Assembly (NCBI GenBank): GCA_036403815.1
Contig: DASWQH010000010.1
Location: 22,025 to 86,024, forward strand
Reading direction: 5' to 3'
Source: JACVRN01 sp036403815
Lineage (GTDB): Bacteria > Acidobacteriota > Blastocatellia > Pyrinomonadales > Pyrinomonadaceae
DNA: 64,000 bases
Of the stretch, positions 44,300 to 52,962 are shown in pieces; the stretch's first letter is position 1; the number at the start of each line of letters is the position of its first letter. The translations under genes were made by a program, and so were the position numbers. The notes below the pieces were generated by a model, which was not told the origin of the DNA, made no database searches, and saw only the letters and a program-made list of their open reading frames with translations.

Positions 44300-44589
44300 A
44301 GACCAGCATTAAAATGAGGAACCTGCTGTGCGCGCTCGGCGCTCTGATGTTTTCAGCATCTCAAGCCGTAAGCGCCTTCGGGCAGTGTGCTATGTGCAAA
44401 GCGACCTTGCAGGGTTCGGCAAGCGCCAACGCGCAGGCGGCTGCCGACACATTTAACCTTGCCGTACTGGTCTTGCTCGTTCCGCCCGTGCTGATGTTCT
44501 CCGCGTTCATAGTAGTCCTGTATCGTTATCGAAGAGGCGGGGATGAAAAAGCGGTGAAGGAGTTAAAGTCTGCAAGGGCGTTTGATTAA
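44296..44589 (+). CDS. Small membrane protein with periplasmic CxxC
   Basis: 97 residues, ATGA overlap with the previous gene. A cleavable-looking signal (LLCALGALMFSASQAVSAFG) precedes QCAMCKATLQGSA, with a CxxC pair, and one helix (NLAVLVLLVPPVLMFSAFIV). It ends in a basic cytosolic tail. Similar small CAMCK proteins accompany oxidase operons in my recollection, but no function is established. The CxxC could handle copper or thiol exchange during CuA assembly (inference). Confidence 0.75.
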   Translation: MKTSIKMRNLLCALGALMFSASQAVSAFGQCAMCKATLQGSASANAQAAADTFNLAVLVLLVPPVLMFSAFIVVLYRYRRGGDEKAVKELKSARAFD

Positions 44590-44595
44590 TTTGTC

Positions 44596-44841
44596 ATGGC
44601 TGAAAAAGAGGAAGTGATAGTTCTGAATCTGGAACGCCAGAGCATACGCGGGCGCGCATGTCCCGTGTGCGGGGGAAAGATTATTCCGTCAGACCGTGCC
44701 GTCTATCAGAGCACTGGGTCGCCGGATGACTTGATGCCGCTCTGGCAGTGTGAGCGCTGCGGCCATCTGGAGATTTCGGAAAAGCCTAAAGCAGCGCCGA
44801 AGCACCCGCCCAAGCCTGCGCCGAAAAAGACCGAAGAGTAA
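44596..44841 (+). CDS. Small zinc-ribbon protein
   Basis: 81 residues, cytoplasmic. Two CxxC knuckles (CPVCGGKI and CERCGHLE), about 33 residues apart, form a likely zinc ribbon, followed by a Lys/Pro-rich tail (PKAAPKHPPKPAPKKTEE). The N-terminus is MAEKEEVIVLNLERQSIRG. It is tightly spaced within the oxidase cluster. The partner is unknown. Confidence 0.75.
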   Translation: MAEKEEVIVLNLERQSIRGRACPVCGGKIIPSDRAVYQSTGSPDDLMPLWQCERCGHLEISEKPKAAPKHPPKPAPKKTEE

Positions 44842-44852
44842 ATTGGATTTTT

Positions 44853-45116
44853 ATGGACGAGATGAGCCGACAGGTCTTGAGCCAGTTCAGGCGATTCAAT
44901 AAAGAATCGCTTGATCTTCATGAGCTTTTTGAGGCGGGCGGCAATGACCCTGAAGGACGCAAGGAAGTTTTATATGCGGTCGAGCGTCTGGTGGAAGAAG
45001 GCTTCCTTGAAGAGCGCGGCAACGACTTTTATGCTTTAACCGAAAAGGGAAGAGAGGCTGGCGGCGAGGTCTCCGTAGAGCCTGAAGCGGAAGAAGGAGA
45101 AGTGGGTTATTTCTAA
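44853..45116 (+). CDS. Small winged-helix-like protein, unknown
   Basis: 87 residues. KEVLYAVERLVEEGFLEERG followed by DFYALTEKGREAG has the recognition-helix-plus-wing pattern of short winged-helix proteins. The C-terminus is acidic (EPEAEEGEVGYF). Eleven bases after the zinc-ribbon gene on the same strand. It could be a small regulator or an assembly factor; no family is recognised. Confidence 0.65.
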   Translation: MDEMSRQVLSQFRRFNKESLDLHELFEAGGNDPEGRKEVLYAVERLVEEGFLEERGNDFYALTEKGREAGGEVSVEPEAEEGEVGYF

Positions 45117-45209
45117 GAATGCCTGAGTGCGGCCGTCTACGAAGAGGCGAACGGTCGCGCCGGTAGATTACCAACAGGCAGCGCGTTCTTTGAAAAAAAT
45201 CTGGTGGTC

Positions 45210-45638
45210 ATGGATTACACGCAGCTACCGCACCTGAACGCGGTTCTCAACAGCTTGAGCGCAGCATTTCTGGTTGCAGGCTTTCTTTTCATTCGTCGCG
45301 GGCGTATTCGCGCGCATCGCACGATGATGACAGCCGCGCTCATCTCGTCCACGCTCTTTCTCATCTCGTATCTTACGTATCATTTCGTCTTTCATGGGCT
45401 AACGCGATTCACAGAACAGGGAATCGTGCGCGCCCTCTATCTGATAATTCTCTTTACGCATACGGTGCTGGCCGTAATCATCCTCCCCTTTATACTCGTG
45501 ACGGTGACGCGTGCTCTGCGCGGAGACTTCACGCGACACAAGCGAGTGGCGCGCTGGACTTTCCCCATGTGGCTTTATGTGTCCGTGACAGGAGTCATCG
45601 TCTATTTAATGCTTTATCAAATCTACCCGTCGCGTTGA
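45210..45638 (+). CDS. DUF420 membrane protein (CtaM/YozB-like)
   Basis: 142 residues with four helices. The DUF420 pattern is visible: LPHLNAVLNSLSAAFLVAGF, then RAHRTMMTAALISSTLFLIS, HTVLAVIILPFILVTVTRAL and HKRVARWTFPMWLYVSVTGV, with conserved His residues near helix ends. Relatives (CtaM/YozB in Firmicutes) are needed for heme-copper oxidase assembly. Start taken at ATG 45210 rather than GTG 45204; both are close. Confidence 0.9.
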   Translation: MDYTQLPHLNAVLNSLSAAFLVAGFLFIRRGRIRAHRTMMTAALISSTLFLISYLTYHFVFHGLTRFTEQGIVRALYLIILFTHTVLAVIILPFILVTVTRALRGDFTRHKRVARWTFPMWLYVSVTGVIVYLMLYQIYPSR

Positions 45639-45671
45639 TTCCCGGACACTCTTTTTCAAAGTGAGCTTTTC

Positions 45672-46562
45672 ATGAGCGGTAATAATTCAAAGCCTTCGAC
45701 GGAAGCGACAGAAGCTAAGCCACAGCGCCGCCGCTCGCCTTGGCCGCTCGCGCTCATTGCAGGGCTATTCGTCCTTGGGGCTTTCCTGACCTGGTACGGC
45801 ACATGGTTCGGTCGCAGCATTTCGGACGAAGACCTGAGCCTCTATCTAAAGGAAGAGAGCAAGCCGCGCCACGTCCAGCACGCTCTCTTTCAGATAGCCG
45901 AGCGCATTAATAATCATGACGAAGGCGTGAAAAAGTTCTACCCGGAGGTCGTAGCACTGGCCGCAAGCCCTATGACGGAGATTCGTCAGACCGCAGCATG
46001 GGTGATGGGACAGGACAATTCAGCGGAAGAGTTTCACGCCGCGCTTCTGAAGCTGCTGGAAGACCGCGAGCCTATCGTTAGACGTAACGCGGCGGTGCAG
46101 CTCGTTAGATTCAAAGACGGGCGTGGGCTTGCAGAGCTGCGCGCGACTCTGAAGCCTTACGAAGTCCCGGCAACGGTCGCAGGCCGAGTTGATAATGCAT
46201 TGCCCGACGGCGCAAGCGTGACCTTCGGAACGCTGCTGGCAAGGATTCAACGCTCTGATAAAACCTTTGAAGAATTGCGCTCGCCTTTGCCGGGCATCGT
46301 CAAGCGTGTAGGCGCGGGCGAGGATAAAGAGATAAAGGGAGGCGAGCCTCTTTTTTCGATTGCGCCTGACGGCGAGTTTGTGTGGGAAGCTCTGCGCGCC
46401 CTCTATGTAGTAGGCGAGCGGGAAGATTTAGTTGAGGTGGAGCGATACGCGCAGGGCGTGGAACGTATGCCGCAGCGTATCAAAGAACAAGCGGCCCTGA
46501 CGGCTCGTGCCATCAATGACCGCTCGGAGAAGAGTTCAGGTTCAGGCTCTAGCGCGCAATAG
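45672..46562 (+). CDS. Membrane-anchored HEAT plus lipoyl-like domain protein
   Basis: 296 residues. A basic N-terminus and one helix (LALIAGLFVLGAFLTWYGTW) precede HEAT-like repeats (YPEVVALAASPMTEIRQTAA, LLKLLEDREPIVRRNAAVQL). A segment around 200-232 (RSPLPGIVKRVGAGEDKEIK, then GGEPLFSIAPD) has the hammerhead shape of biotinyl/lipoyl-like and HlyD barrel-sandwich domains but lacks a modifiable Lys. Further HEAT-like helices follow. Last gene of the oxidase cluster. No named family. It overlaps the convergent ferredoxin gene by 14 bases. Confidence 0.7.
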   Translation: MSGNNSKPSTEATEAKPQRRRSPWPLALIAGLFVLGAFLTWYGTWFGRSISDEDLSLYLKEESKPRHVQHALFQIAERINNHDEGVKKFYPEVVALAASPMTEIRQTAAWVMGQDNSAEEFHAALLKLLEDREPIVRRNAAVQLVRFKDGRGLAELRATLKPYEVPATVAGRVDNALPDGASVTFGTLLARIQRSDKTFEELRSPLPGIVKRVGAGEDKEIKGGEPLFSIAPDGEFVWEALRALYVVGEREDLVEVERYAQGVERMPQRIKEQAALTARAINDRSEKSSGSGSSAQ

Positions 46563-46914
46563 GGGCATCGGATAGCACAACTCCGTGCGCCGCTTCCCAA
46601 TCGTCTGTCGGGATCATCTCGATGGCGTCCCAGGGGCAGCCGTCCAGGAATGCTCCCTCCGGGCCTTTGCTGATGCATTTCTGGCAGCCTATGCAGAGAT
46701 TCGGATCAACTTCTATGCGACCAAACGGCGGGTGGTCTTCGTCCTCCACCCAGAACATGCAGGCTTCAATCGGACAATATTCTATGCAGGCGGGCGAGCC
46801 TGCACAGCCCGTGCAGCAATCGGTCGTGATTGCCAGAAGTCGCGGCTTCTTTTTTCGTGTAGCTTTGCCGTCGCCGACAGACATAGGCCAGCTCTTATCA
46901 ATGATTTCAATCAT
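46549..46914 (-). CDS. Two-cluster 4Fe-4S ferredoxin
   Basis: 121 residues. The first set is CCTGCAGSPACIEYCP (about 33-48) and the second is CIGCQKC followed by a distant CP (GCPWDAIEM), together ligands for two 4Fe-4S clusters with modified spacings. FGRIEVDPNLCIGCQKC is typical of bacterial-type ferredoxins. A Lys-rich N-terminal patch precedes the clusters. Cytoplasmic electron carrier; partner unknown. Its 3' end overlaps the HEAT/lipoyl gene end to end. Confidence 0.9.
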   Translation of the reverse strand: MIEIIDKSWPMSVGDGKATRKKKPRLLAITTDCCTGCAGSPACIEYCPIEACMFWVEDEDHPPFGRIEVDPNLCIGCQKCISKGPEGAFLDGCPWDAIEMIPTDDWEAAHGVVLSDAPIAR

Positions 46915-47050
46915 ATGCTTTATTATTTTCCGTCTTCAACGCTTCCCGGTTGGAACAGCATAACTACTTTAACACGGCTGGCACATTAGCCTCAATGATT
47001 AAGACAAAGGGCAGTAGTTCAATTTGAAGTTGAGTATGATGAGAGTTGGT

Positions 47051-47153
47051 CTTCACCACAGAGACCGGAGAGGGCACAGAGGATGCACAGAGAGTTGAAT
47101 ATCATTCAAGCCTCCGTGCTTCCTCTAAGAACTCTGTGTCTCTGTGGTGAAAG
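47051..47153. repeat. Inverted tandem-word element, CACAGAG type
   Basis: The left arm beginning CTTCACCACAGAGACC (47051-47096) contains repeated CACAGAG words. The right arm (47111-47153) ends TCTCTGTGGTGAAAG, the complement. It lies in the 440-base gap before the glycine-zipper gene; the remainder of the gap shows nothing clear. Confidence 0.75.
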
Positions 47154-47353
47154 CCGAGTTTACTTTCACTCAATCCTAAACTGAAACATTGCTAGCAAAA
47201 GAAAAAAGGCGAATGGCACAAGTGAAGTGAGTTAAGAGCGGCAACAATCTCTTTAATTTGTAAAAGAGGTTTCGCCCGTCTTACCTTTTGCCTTCTTCTG
47301 ACCGGGAAGGGTATAAACTTTCTTGAATACCAGGACAAGGAGACTGCTCTCAA

Positions 47354-48136
47354 ATGATAACTGTCGCCGGAATCTTTAAATCCTATGTGGATGCAAGCCG
47401 CGCCGTCGAAAATCTTCGCGCGGCGGGAATCTCGGAAGACCGCATCAATCTTCTGGCTCCGGGCACACTGATTGATGAGTTGGAACGGGAAGTGCCGACC
47501 ACCGAGGCGGAACAGCCCGGTATAGGCAAGGCTCTGGGCGGTGCAGTTGGCGGCGCGCTCGGCGTCGCGGGCGGCCTGCATATGGGCGCAGCCGCCGCCA
47601 GTCTATTCGTGCCGGGCGTCGGCCCGATACTCGCGGCGGGCATAGCCGGTGCCGCGCTCCTTGGCCTGGGCGGCGCTGCTACGGGCGCATTCGCGGGAGA
47701 TAAAATTGAAGACGCCATGTCCGAAGGCGTGCCGCAGGACGAGCTTTACGTATACGAAGACGCTCTGCGTCGCGGGCGCTCCGTGGTCATAGCCTTCGCC
47801 GAAGATGACACAGAGAAAGAGGCCGCGCGCACGGTTCTTTCCCAATCCGGCGCGGAGAGCATTGACGCTGCGCGCGATGAGTGGTGGGTTGGCCTGCGCG
47901 ATGCCGAGCAGGAAGAGTATACGAAAGAAGGCCGCGACTTCGGCGCGGACGAGGCAGCATTCCGCAAAGGGTTTGAAGCTTCGCTTCACCCGCACGTGCG
48001 CGGCCATTCCTACGACGAAGCGCGCGAGCGTCTTCTAAAGCGTCATGGAGAAGCATGCACGGCTGAGGCTTTCCGTCGTGGCTATGCGCGCGGCTGCGCT
48101 TATCATCAGCAGTTGCAGGAGAAGTATAAGCAGTAG
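47354..48136 (+). CDS. Stress-type glycine-zipper membrane protein
   Basis: 260 residues. The N-terminal ~60 residues (MITVAGIFKSYVDASRAVEN, LRAAGISEDRINLLAPG) match the general-stress-protein 17M-like domain. A long Gly/Ala-rich hydrophobic region (GKALGGAVGGALGVAGG through LGLGGAATGAFAG) is a glycine-zipper membrane segment. The C-terminal half is soluble and charged, with DEWWVGLRDAEQEEY and a final Tyr/Arg-rich helix. Proteins of this layout are often envelope-stress induced; function here unknown. The next tiny gene starts directly after this stop codon. Confidence 0.75.
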   Translation: MITVAGIFKSYVDASRAVENLRAAGISEDRINLLAPGTLIDELEREVPTTEAEQPGIGKALGGAVGGALGVAGGLHMGAAAASLFVPGVGPILAAGIAGAALLGLGGAATGAFAGDKIEDAMSEGVPQDELYVYEDALRRGRSVVIAFAEDDTEKEAARTVLSQSGAESIDAARDEWWVGLRDAEQEEYTKEGRDFGADEAAFRKGFEASLHPHVRGHSYDEARERLLKRHGEACTAEAFRRGYARGCAYHQQLQEKYKQ

Positions 48137-48301
48137 ATGGAAACTTTTCTGGGCTTTGCCGTCCTGGCCGCAATACTCATCGTGAGCGCGCTCATTACCA
48201 ACTGGTTCGCGCGCACTATGTACAACCGTTGCGCCAACTGCGGCACGCTCAACGCCAAACGCCGCGCACAGTGCCGCGCCTGCGAGCAAGAGATTAGATA
48301 A
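48137..48301 (+). CDS. 54-residue membrane protein with zinc ribbon
   Basis: ATG GAA ACT TTT starts immediately after the TAG of the preceding gene. One N-terminal helix (FLGFAVLAAILIVSALITNW) is followed by CANCGTLNAKRRAQCRACEQ, a four-Cys zinc ribbon with knuckles C-x2-C and C-x2-C ten residues apart, and the end EIR. The four Cys in a compact plausible ribbon and the tight junction argue that it is real. Likely translationally coupled to the stress-type protein. Function unknown. Confidence 0.75.
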   Translation: METFLGFAVLAAILIVSALITNWFARTMYNRCANCGTLNAKRRAQCRACEQEIR

Positions 48302-48324
48302 TGCCAGCTAGAAGCTGTTTGAAA

Positions 48325-48511
48325 AGTCCCGTAGGGACTTGATGACAATAGCCCAGTGCTTCAGCACTGGGAATATAGGGCGTAACAAATATAGAGTCCC
48401 GTAGGGACGACTGAACCTATCTTCAGTCGTCCCTACGGGACTCTATTCTTTTCTTACTTCATCACCCAGCACTAAAGTGCTGGGCTATTCTCAATCGTCC
48501 CTTGCGGGACT
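48325..48511. repeat. Nested inverted repeat, family 1 copy c
   Basis: About 187 bases: A (GTCCCGTAGGGAC), B (AGCCCAGTGCTTCAGCACTG), an inner A pair meeting near 48418-48424, reverse B (CCCAGCACTAAAGTGCTGGG) and reverse A (GTCCCTTGCGGGAC). It fills the space between convergent genes ending at 48301 and 48526. Confidence 0.9.
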
Positions 48512-48525
48512 CTACCATCAGCTTC

Positions 48526-50664
48526 TTAAGAAACTCCTGCTGATTCTTCGCTTCCGGCAAACAGAATCAAGAAGACCAGCTTGAGTGTAGGGCTTCTGGC
48601 ATCTTCGTTGGCGTTGATGTTCCGAAGTCCGGCGAGGGCGGCTGTGCGTACACGCACGTCACTGTCCTTTGTTCCTTCGATCAAAGCATTCATGGCTTCG
48701 CTGCTCTTAAATTGCGTCAGCGCAGAGGCCGCCGCCGCTCGCACGCCGTAGAATGAATCAGATGTGAGCGCCTGGCGCAGCGCACGAATCACATCCAGCC
48801 TTTCATCTTCAAAGAGCGCGCGGTCTCCCGTCTGCGAAAGCGTTTCGGCGGCTGCGATGCGAGCAATAGCATCCGTGCTGTTGGTAAGCTGAAAGACCGT
48901 CATCTCGCCGGGTTGAGGAAAATCAAGCTTCTTTAGAACACGCTCGCCCTTATCGAAGACAATCATGCGCGGGCGGCTGTCCAGCTTGAAGCTGAAGCGC
49001 TCGGTGCGTTTTGTAATAGCAATCGTCTCGGTCTTCCTGCCGCGTGTGGTGCCGATTTCGACTTCTACATTGGGCAGGCGAAAGACTGCGGGCGTCGTCG
49101 CATCGGGCGTCTGCGTTTGCTCTACGTCGAGCGTGAGCTGGCGCGTCTGCGGATTGTATGTGTGGCGAACGCGAAGCTCAGGATAACCAGCCTTGAAGAG
49201 CCACTGGTCGAAGAACCAGTCAAGGCTCTTGCCGGAAACTTTCTCGAAGACGTGCTGAATATCGCGCGCGTCTGTGTTCTGATACTTGAATTCGTTCAGA
49301 TAAACGTTCAGCGCTTTCCAGAACACTTCATCCCCGACCACTTCGCGCAGCATATGCACGACCACGCCGCCCTTTTTATAGAGCGTCGAATCGAAGAGAT
49401 CGACAGGGACTTGATAGCGGTTCGAGATGACGGGGCGGCGATATTGAAAAGAGTCTTCGCTGAAATACGAAGCGGCGTCCGAACGTAGCTCCTCTAGATA
49501 AGCGTCGCGGCCAACCGAGTGCTCCTTGTAAGCGGCTTCAAAGAAAGTCGCAAACCCTTCGTTGACCCACAGGTTCCCCCAGTCTTTGCAGGTCGCAAGA
49601 TCGCCGAACCATGTATGCGATAATTCGTGCGACACCAGATTGTCTACGCTGAGAGATGGATCGTCGCCCGCGCCGCTTAAAATCTCTGTGTCGGCCTGTG
49701 TGGTGGCGGTGATGTTCTCCATGCCGCCGAAGATGAAGTTGGAAACCACTGTCTGCGCGTACTTGTTGTAAGGGAATTCGTACTGGAAACGCTCGCTGAA
49801 GAACTGAATCATCTGCGGCGTTCTGCCGAAAGCGTTGCGAGCCTTCGTCTCCGTTCCCGGAAAGGTGTAGTACTCCACCGGAATGTTCTTGTAGCTGTCC
49901 GTGAGCTTGGAGTAGTTGCCGACCACCATCGAGATTAAGTAGCTCGAATGCGGCTGATCCATCTTCCAGTGAAACGTGCGTGTGCTGTCCGGGTTATCAG
50001 TCGTCTCAAGAAGCTCGCCGTTGGAGATTGCTATCTCGTTTGCGCTCGTAGTGATGTACTGCTCGCTCGTAGCTTTGTCGTTCGGGTAGTCGTAGCAGGG
50101 AAACCAGTAATGATTTTCTTCCGGCTCGCCCTGCGACCAGATTTGCGCGGGCTTGGCATAACGGCGATAGCGCGTGGCGGGCGAAGCAGGGATAAAGTAA
50201 AGCCCCTTTTCCGGCGTCGCCTTGTATTTGATTCGGACTGCGATGGTGTCCGAAGAAGAATAGGCGCGGTCGAGCGCAATCAAAAGCTTGTCCAGGGCTT
50301 GCGTCCAGCGCAGCTCTTTGCCTTCCGGGTCGAGCCTGACGGATTCAAATTCCATGCCTGTTGCGTCCAACTCGAAAGTCTGAAAACCGGACGAGAGAGG
50401 CTTGAGTGTGACGGTCGTGTCGCCGTAAACCGTCTTGGTCAGTACATCAAAACGCGTGCGTATAGTGTAATGCTGCACGTCGTAGGTGCGTGGCGGGCGC
50501 TGGTGCTCAGTCCCGCGCATCTGCCTGCGGGGCGGGGAAGCAGCCTCTGTGCGCGAGCGTCTCGTTGTACGTTGCGCGAAAGTGGCCGGAGCAAGTCCGA
50601 AAAGTAGAAATGAAAAAGCTAGAGCGAGGACTAGAGCGTGTCGGGCAGCCTGTTGAAAGTGCAT
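48526..50664 (-). CDS. Secreted M1-family metallo-aminopeptidase
   Basis: 712 residues from MHFQQAARHALVLALAFSFL, which gives a signal peptide and an AAAGG ribosome site; a longer frame begins at 50793. Order: N-terminal beta domain, GGMENITATTQAD exopeptidase motif, zinc site HELSH near 346-350 with the second Glu in NEGFATFFE 19 residues on, and Tyr region KKGGVVVHML. It then has a C-terminal HEAT-like domain (AAASALTQFKSSEAMNALIE, DVRVRTAALAGLRNI). It removes N-terminal residues from peptides in the periplasm or outside the cell. Confidence 0.93.
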   Translation of the reverse strand: MHFQQAARHALVLALAFSFLLFGLAPATFAQRTTRRSRTEAASPPRRQMRGTEHQRPPRTYDVQHYTIRTRFDVLTKTVYGDTTVTLKPLSSGFQTFELDATGMEFESVRLDPEGKELRWTQALDKLLIALDRAYSSSDTIAVRIKYKATPEKGLYFIPASPATRYRRYAKPAQIWSQGEPEENHYWFPCYDYPNDKATSEQYITTSANEIAISNGELLETTDNPDSTRTFHWKMDQPHSSYLISMVVGNYSKLTDSYKNIPVEYYTFPGTETKARNAFGRTPQMIQFFSERFQYEFPYNKYAQTVVSNFIFGGMENITATTQADTEILSGAGDDPSLSVDNLVSHELSHTWFGDLATCKDWGNLWVNEGFATFFEAAYKEHSVGRDAYLEELRSDAASYFSEDSFQYRRPVISNRYQVPVDLFDSTLYKKGGVVVHMLREVVGDEVFWKALNVYLNEFKYQNTDARDIQHVFEKVSGKSLDWFFDQWLFKAGYPELRVRHTYNPQTRQLTLDVEQTQTPDATTPAVFRLPNVEVEIGTTRGRKTETIAITKRTERFSFKLDSRPRMIVFDKGERVLKKLDFPQPGEMTVFQLTNSTDAIARIAAAETLSQTGDRALFEDERLDVIRALRQALTSDSFYGVRAAAASALTQFKSSEAMNALIEGTKDSDVRVRTAALAGLRNINANEDARSPTLKLVFLILFAGSEESAGVS

Positions 50665-50773
50665 TGAGCCTTTTCGATGCTGATAGAGATTCAAGATAGT
50701 CATATAGCCTTTGGCTCCATTGTGCCTTACAAAGTATGCCGGACGCAAAGCGAAGGCAACGAGGTGCATAACT

Positions 50774-50837
50774 CGTAAATCGTCAATCGTCAATAGAGAG
50801 AAACGCAGTTCCGACGATTCACGATTTACGATTTACG
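50774..50837. repeat. Inverted tandem-word element, AAATCGT type
   Basis: Left CGTAAATCGTCAATCGTCAA (50774-50793) and right GACGATTCACGATTTACGAT then TTACG (50813-50837) are complementary arrays of an eight-base word. They stand in the divergent promoter region between the M1 and M14 peptidase genes. Confidence 0.75.
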
Positions 50838-50906
50838 GCCTTTCCCTTTATAGTTAAAACGCTCCTCTTAAAAAAGTTTATGAAATCTCTGGATTGGAGA
50901 AGATGA

Positions 50907-52721
50907 ATGCGCCGTATACTCTCTGTGTTAACCTGCATTCTGTCTCTATTAGCCTGGAGTGAAAACACTATGACTCAAAACGCATCCCCTTCCGTGCCTG
51001 CGGACTGGCAGACGCGCGCGGAGAAGACCGATTACCGCGAGACGCCCCGTTATGATGAAACCATCGCTTACAGCCGCCGCCTGGATACTTCCTCGTCTTT
51101 GATTCGATACCAGAGTTTCGGTAAGAGCGGCGAGGGACGCGACCTGCCTCTGCTCATCGCGGCTGAAGGCGCAACGTTCACGCCGGAGGCTGCGCGCAAA
51201 GCTGGCAAGGCCGTGCTGCTTATACAGGCTTGCATACATCCGGGCGAGCCTGACGGCAAAGATGCAGGGCTTGCTTTACTGCGCGACATCGCCATCACTA
51301 AGACCAGGCAGGGATTGTTGGATCACGTCGTCATACTTTTTATTCCCATCTACAACGTGGACGGCCACGAGCGCTTCGGCCCGTACAATCGCATCAACCA
51401 GAACGGCCCGGCTGAGATGGGATGGCGCGCGAATGCTACGAACCTCAACCTGAATCGCGACTACATGAAGCTGGATGCGCCGGAGACGCGCGCTTGGATG
51501 AAGCTCTGGAATGAATGGAAGCCTGATCTTTTGATTGACTGTCACGTCACGGACGGCGCGGATTTTCAATACGACATCACCTACATCTACGAGCATCACG
51601 AGCATGTGCCGAAGGCCGTGGTTGACTGGCACCGAGATGCTTTCGACAAACGAATCTTTCCGGCGACTGAAAAGGCCGGGAGTCTTCTGGCGCAGTATAT
51701 GACCTTTCGCGACAACCGCGATGTTTCCAAAGGCATTGATGCCTTCATCATGCCGCCGCGATTTTCATCAGGCTACACGCCGCTTCGCAACAGCCCTGGG
51801 CTTACCATCGAGACTCACATGCTCAAGGATTACCGCACGCGCGTTCGCGGGACTTACGATCTATTGATGTACACGCTTGAGGAGATGAATCGAAATACAG
51901 AAACACTGCTTCGCGCTGTACGCAACGCGGAAGAGGAAGCGATTGGGCTGGGGCGAAGCTATGACCCAGCGCGGCTCGTGCCCTTGCGTGTGGAATTGAC
52001 CGACAAGACATTTCCGTTTCAGCTTAAAGGTGTGGAAGCGCTCACGGATGTAAGCGAAGTATCCGGCAAAGGCCGGGTCGTGTTTGGAACGAAGCCTGTG
52101 GATTACACAGCCCCTTTTTATGATGACACAAGGGTAACAAAAGCTGTCGCGCCGCCGCTCTACTACATCGTGCCGCCACAGTGGAAAGACGTTATCGAAA
52201 TTCTTGCCTTGCATGGCCTGCGCTTACAAAAGCTGGCCGCTCCGGCTGAAATCGAAGTTGAAAGCTACCGCTTCAGCGAGGTGAAGTGGGCTTCTACGCC
52301 CTTTGAAGGTCGCTTGCGGGCATCGTTCAAAACTTCGACGGTGCGTGAGACAAGAACCTATGCAGCCGGTTCAATCGTCATCCCTCTGGCTCAAGCCGGT
52401 TCACGCGTCGCCATGCACCTGCTTGAGCCTGACGCGCCGGACTCTTTCATCTCGTGGGGGTTCTTTAATGCCATCTTCGAGCAGAAGGAAGACGCGGAGG
52501 ATTACAAGCTGGAAAAACTGGCGCGCGAGATGCTGTCGAGGGATGAAAATTTACGGCGCGAGTTTGAAGAACGCCTGAAGAACGACCCGAAGTTTGCAGC
52601 AAGCCCCGAGGCGCGACTTCGTTTCTTCTACGAACGCTCGCCCTACTGGGACAGGCAGATGAATCTGTACCCGGTCGGTCGCATCACCGCTCCGCTCAAA
52701 CTACGTCTGGCGGATTTCTAA
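50907..52721 (+). CDS. Secreted M14-family zinc carboxypeptidase
   Basis: 604 residues with a signal peptide (RRILSVLTCILSLLAWSENT). The M14 zinc site is HPGEPDGKD (His111, Glu114) plus the third ligand in LLIDCHVTDG near residue 212. IYNVDGHERFGPYNRINQNG and NLNLNRDYMKLDAPETRAW are typical of the family substrate pocket. The C-terminal ~250 residues form a second domain. It may process cell-wall or dietary peptides outside the cytoplasm. It is divergent from the M1 aminopeptidase, so the two peptidases may share regulation. Confidence 0.9.
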   Translation: MRRILSVLTCILSLLAWSENTMTQNASPSVPADWQTRAEKTDYRETPRYDETIAYSRRLDTSSSLIRYQSFGKSGEGRDLPLLIAAEGATFTPEAARKAGKAVLLIQACIHPGEPDGKDAGLALLRDIAITKTRQGLLDHVVILFIPIYNVDGHERFGPYNRINQNGPAEMGWRANATNLNLNRDYMKLDAPETRAWMKLWNEWKPDLLIDCHVTDGADFQYDITYIYEHHEHVPKAVVDWHRDAFDKRIFPATEKAGSLLAQYMTFRDNRDVSKGIDAFIMPPRFSSGYTPLRNSPGLTIETHMLKDYRTRVRGTYDLLMYTLEEMNRNTETLLRAVRNAEEEAIGLGRSYDPARLVPLRVELTDKTFPFQLKGVEALTDVSEVSGKGRVVFGTKPVDYTAPFYDDTRVTKAVAPPLYYIVPPQWKDVIEILALHGLRLQKLAAPAEIEVESYRFSEVKWASTPFEGRLRASFKTSTVRETRTYAAGSIVIPLAQAGSRVAMHLLEPDAPDSFISWGFFNAIFEQKEDAEDYKLEKLAREMLSRDENLRREFEERLKNDPKFAASPEARLRFFYERSPYWDRQMNLYPVGRITAPLKLRLADF

Positions 52722-52815
52722 GAAAAAGGAAAGGGGACGAGAAGAGTCGGACATTCTCGCCCCCTGCCGGTTGGTTATTGATGATGAAGCTGTTCGGTTC
52801 CACTAGCGCGCTGTC

Positions 52816-52962
52816 TTAAACAGTGCGGCGGCCTGTCAAAAGGTTAATGACCAGCACTACGAGCGCTACGACGAGCAGCAAGTGAATCAAGTTGCCGCCA
52901 ATGCCGCCAATCGCACCGATTAACCATAAAATCAGAAGCACCACAAGAATCGTCCACAACAT
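52816..52962 (-). CDS. 48-residue membrane protein, lmo0937 type
   Basis: Reads MLWTILVVLLILWLIGAIGG, IGGNLIHLLLVVALVVLVIN and LLTGRRTV. AAAGGAGA stands before the ATG. Two hydrophobic helices joined by a Gly-rich turn and a short basic tail match the widespread lmo0937-type small membrane protein. The family is often stress-linked but its function is not established. Confidence 0.9.
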   Translation of the reverse strand: MLWTILVVLLILWLIGAIGGIGGNLIHLLLVVALVVLVINLLTGRRTV

